This document shows positions 5,519 through 7,675 of a stretch of 7,675 bases of DNA, piece after piece. Within the stretch, counting starts at the first letter, position 1. Each line of letters starts with the position of its first letter. The notes under the pieces were generated by a model. The model saw only the letters and a list, made by a program, of their open reading frames with translations. It did not search any database and was not told the origin of the DNA. Both the position numbers and the translations under genes were made by a program. Source of the DNA: Aliterella sp. RAGGC_92 (lineage in GTDB: Bacteria; Cyanobacteriota; Cyanobacteriia; Cyanobacteriales; Chroococcidiopsidaceae); contig JAPJOW010000212.1 of NCBI GenBank assembly GCA_030826005.1, forward strand, positions 1 through 7,675, given 5' to 3'.

Positions 5519-7630
5519 ATGAGGTTAAAACGTCAACTCGATACCCAAATCATTACTATAGACCCTACCTCAAGTTTAGGACATGGAGGCGAGGCTAAAG
5601 TTTATTGCGTGCCGCAAGATGAAAGCTTGGTGGCAAAAGTTTATCACAAGCCAACCGAGGCTCATGCCAATAAACTAATGTTGATGCTGGCTAACCCGCC
5701 AGACAACCCCGCCGCCAGCAAAGATCATATTTCTATTGCTTGGCCCGTAGACGTGCTGCGGACGGTAGATGAGAGACAAAAAGTAGTGGGCTTTTTGATG
5801 ACGCGAGTCAAAGAAATGCACTCGCTGTTAGACTTTTACAATCCCAAAACCCGTCGGCAAAAGTGTCCGTTTTTTAACTACCTTTACTTACATCGCACCG
5901 CCCGCAATCTTGCCGCCGCCTTTGGCGCGCTCCACGCTCGCGGTTATTGCATTGGCGATGTGAATGAATCAAATATTTTAGTCAGCAATACAGCTTTAAT
6001 TACGTTAGTAGATACAGATTCATTTCAAGTTAGAAACGAACGTAATGGCGAAATTTATCGTTGCGCTGTTGGTAAACCAGAATTTACCCCTCCCGAACTC
6101 CAAGGGCAAAGTTTCGCCCAATTAGATCGCAAGCCAGAACATGACTTATTTGGGTTAGCAGTATTAATATTTCAGCTACTAATGGAAGGTACGCACCCCT
6201 TTGCGGGAATATACCAAGGAGTCGGCGACGCGCCGCCTTACGAAACCCGGATAGCTGAAGGACACTTTATTTACAGTCGGCGGCGCGTACCTTATTTGCC
6301 GACTTTAATTGCTCCCAAGTTCGAGCTAATGCACCCGACGTTGCAACAGCTATTTATTCGTTGTTTTGAGGAAGGGCATAACAATCCGCAAATGCGCCCT
6401 ACGGCTCAAACTTGGCAAAGTGCCTTGAGCGAAGCCGAACACGATTTAGTTACTTGTAGCGTCAATAGCCAGCATCGTCACGGCAAGCATTTAAGCTCTT
6501 GTCCTTGGTGCGAAAGAACTTTTAAGCTGGGGGGGCGCGATCCATTTCCTTCCGCTCAAGCAGTGCAAAGAGGACAGCATTTACAGCCGCTCAAAAAGTC
6601 CAAGCCTACGTTGGTAGTGCCAAAACATAAGCCCAGTGCGATCCTTCATCCTTATAATAAGCATCGCTATGCGCCTATAGCTGCAACTCATCGCCAGTAC
6701 CGTTACAAACAAAAATTTAACGCGGCAGTGTTTAGCGCTATTGGTGTAGGAGCAGTGGGATTGTTTGGGTTAATGATGATAGTTAAAGACTTCAAGCTTT
6801 CAAGCAAAATTAGCTCGGCGCTTTTCCCCAGCCAAGAAGAAATTGCGGCGGCAAACCAAACTATCGATACAGATAAAATTGCCTCTAAGTATAGTTATCA
6901 AGGCAAAATATCTTCTAAATACGAAGACTACGACGGAGCGATTGAAAACTTTAATCAAGCCCTACTTCTCAATCCTAACGATGCCCAAGCTTACATAGAG
7001 CGAGGAAATGCGCTGTATGAAAATGCTCAAAATAGCGGCAATCCCGATGAAGAATACAAAGTCGCTTTGAAAGATTTTAATAGCGCTTTAAAAATTAATC
7101 CCAACGAAGTAGAAGCCTATATTAGTCGGGGAATTGTGCGTTATGACATGGCGGAATATAGCCCAAACGCAACAACAGAATACAAAGCCGCAATAAATGA
7201 TTTTAATAGCGCGATCGCGCGCAACCCGAATAATGCTAGAGCTTATGTCAAACGCGGCATAATTTATCACAAAATCGCCCTAACTAACGGCGACTTAGAG
7301 CGAGGCTACCAACAAGCGCTGAAAGATTTCGATACCGCCCTGCGACTCGACCCCCAGTTAGCAGAAGCCTATGTAGAAAAAGGCAACATACTATATGAAT
7401 TAGCAAAAACTAGCGGCGGAAGCGATCGCAATTATTGGGCAGCAATTACTAATTTACAAACGGCAGCTAAAATATTTCTCGACCGCAAAGACATGGATCG
7501 CTATCGGCAAGCTTTAGATAATCTGGGTAATATCTGTCTAGCTATGGAAAGCGATTGCAAATCATTATTGAATAACCCGCAAGCACCCGACATTGCTAAA
7601 CCACAACCTGTAAAAAAAACTAAAAGTTAA
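5519..7630 (+). CDS. Membrane-anchored Ser/Thr-type kinase with Zn-binding tail and TPR repeats
   Basis: Protein of 703 residues. The kinase domain (about 15-305) has the Gly-rich loop LGHGGEAKVY (20-29), K40 in LVAKVYH, catalytic loop IGDVNESN (145-152; D147, N152), metal-binding VDTDSFQV (164-171) in place of DFG, PPE (191-193) and HDLFGLAVLIFQLL (208-221). This fits the COG4248-type kinases of TerY-P triads. Next comes a Cys/His cluster, C313, H319, H321, H324, C328-PW-C331, probably zinc-binding. A basic linker precedes one membrane span at about 400-422. TPR-like repeats fill about 457-660. By the positive-inside rule the kinase is cytosolic and the TPR part is outside the cytoplasm (inference). 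The exported part has only two cysteines, C673 and C680, which could form a disulfide. COG4248 relatives often end in a helix-hairpin-helix region; here the membrane span and TPRs stand in its place. ATG 5519 follows the phosphatase stop by four bases; the ATG at 5514 closes after two codons. Confidence 0.9.
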   Translation: MRLKRQLDTQIITIDPTSSLGHGGEAKVYCVPQDESLVAKVYHKPTEAHANKLMLMLANPPDNPAASKDHISIAWPVDVLRTVDERQKVVGFLMTRVKEMHSLLDFYNPKTRRQKCPFFNYLYLHRTARNLAAAFGALHARGYCIGDVNESNILVSNTALITLVDTDSFQVRNERNGEIYRCAVGKPEFTPPELQGQSFAQLDRKPEHDLFGLAVLIFQLLMEGTHPFAGIYQGVGDAPPYETRIAEGHFIYSRRRVPYLPTLIAPKFELMHPTLQQLFIRCFEEGHNNPQMRPTAQTWQSALSEAEHDLVTCSVNSQHRHGKHLSSCPWCERTFKLGGRDPFPSAQAVQRGQHLQPLKKSKPTLVVPKHKPSAILHPYNKHRYAPIAATHRQYRYKQKFNAAVFSAIGVGAVGLFGLMMIVKDFKLSSKISSALFPSQEEIAAANQTIDTDKIASKYSYQGKISSKYEDYDGAIENFNQALLLNPNDAQAYIERGNALYENAQNSGNPDEEYKVALKDFNSALKINPNEVEAYISRGIVRYDMAEYSPNATTEYKAAINDFNSAIARNPNNARAYVKRGIIYHKIALTNGDLERGYQQALKDFDTALRLDPQLAEAYVEKGNILYELAKTSGGSDRNYWAAITNLQTAAKIFLDRKDMDRYRQALDNLGNICLAMESDCKSLLNNPQAPDIAKPQPVKKTKS
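6989..7492 (+). repeat. Four TPR-like units with exact 42-residue period
   Basis: Within the kinase gene the motif AY(I/V)x(R/K)G begins at residues 491, 533, 575 and 617, each exactly 42 residues (126 bases) apart. Most units continue with (A/R)LKDFN(S/T)AL-like helix B and end in NPN or DP(Q). The fourth unit is degenerate in its second half. A standard TPR is 34 residues; a conventional 34-residue unit (about 457-490) precedes them. The extra eight residues lie between helices A and B, in the segments around NSGNPDEEY, YSPNATTEY, TNGDLERGY and TSGGSDRNY. The DNA copies have diverged, so this is a protein repeat and not a recent tandem duplication. Confidence 0.8.
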
Positions 7631-7655
7631 AAACCAAATTTATTAATGGGTTTTT
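7629..7655 (+). terminator. Weak possible terminator after the kinase gene
   Basis: AAAAACC (7629-7635) and GGTTTTT (7649-7655) form a seven-pair, AT-rich stem with a 13-base loop, overlapping the kinase stop codon. The T run is part of the stem and no second T run follows. It could end the two-gene transcript, but the stem is weak, and a third gene might follow beyond the window. Confidence 0.25.
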
Positions 7656-7675
7656 CAGCAAAATATTTAAAAATA

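Noticed and set aside
7088..7270. 60-residue minus-strand frame inside the TPR region
   Set aside because: Shadow of the repeat-coding kinase gene, with no ribosome binding site or family features.
6989..7492. CRISPR or recent tandem DNA duplication in the 126-base repeats
   Set aside because: The period is conserved at protein level only; the DNA copies differ throughout and lie inside one continuous coding frame.

Overview
This is a cyanobacterial chromosome window. The octamer GCGATCGC (HIP1) occurs at least seven times (808, 829, 1226, 5053, 5165, 7211, 7422), far above chance for a moderately AT-rich sequence. The gene content fits: a Pix-type phototaxis cluster with a bilin-binding (cyanobacteriochrome) receptor, and a eukaryote-like kinase/phosphatase pair. 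I cannot name the genus. The window has two divergently transcribed blocks separated by 582 bases without a convincing gene.

Left block, minus strand, 4122 down to the window edge: pixG (PatA-like regulator with a C-terminal receiver), pixH (CheY-like), pixI (CheW-like) and pixJ (methyl-accepting chemotaxis protein, cut off by the window edge after 625 residues). The gaps are 29, 3 and 32 bases, so this reads as one operon. The order matches the known pixGHIJ(L) phototaxis clusters; the histidine kinase PixL is expected just beyond base 1. PixJ carries a periplasmic double-Cache-like domain and a cytoplasmic GAF domain. The GAF has both hallmarks of a blue/green DXCF cyanobacteriochrome: Cys493 in D-P-C-F and Cys521 in E-C-H. 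In such systems the receptor, through the CheW-like adaptor, controls a CheA-like kinase that phosphorylates the CheY-like and PatA-like receivers, biasing type IV pilus motility toward or away from light.

Middle, 4123-4704: a TATAAT box on the minus strand, a perfect 20-base palindrome about 63 bases upstream of the likely start point, a second 10-base palindrome, and a pixG leader with a 12-pair hairpin that has a competing third arm. Two very short open frames are noted as doubtful.

Right block, plus strand, 4705-7630: a PP2C-type phosphatase and, four bases later, a kinase with a Cys/His zinc-binding tail, one membrane span and a TPR region with an unusual exact 42-residue period. The pair resembles two members of the TerY-P triad (vWA protein, PP2C, kinase). 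The vWA partner is not in the window, and the membrane-anchored TPR tail suggests a transmembrane sensor. The most unusual part of the window is this kinase architecture, together with the pix promoter and leader structure; the pix genes themselves belong to a known system.
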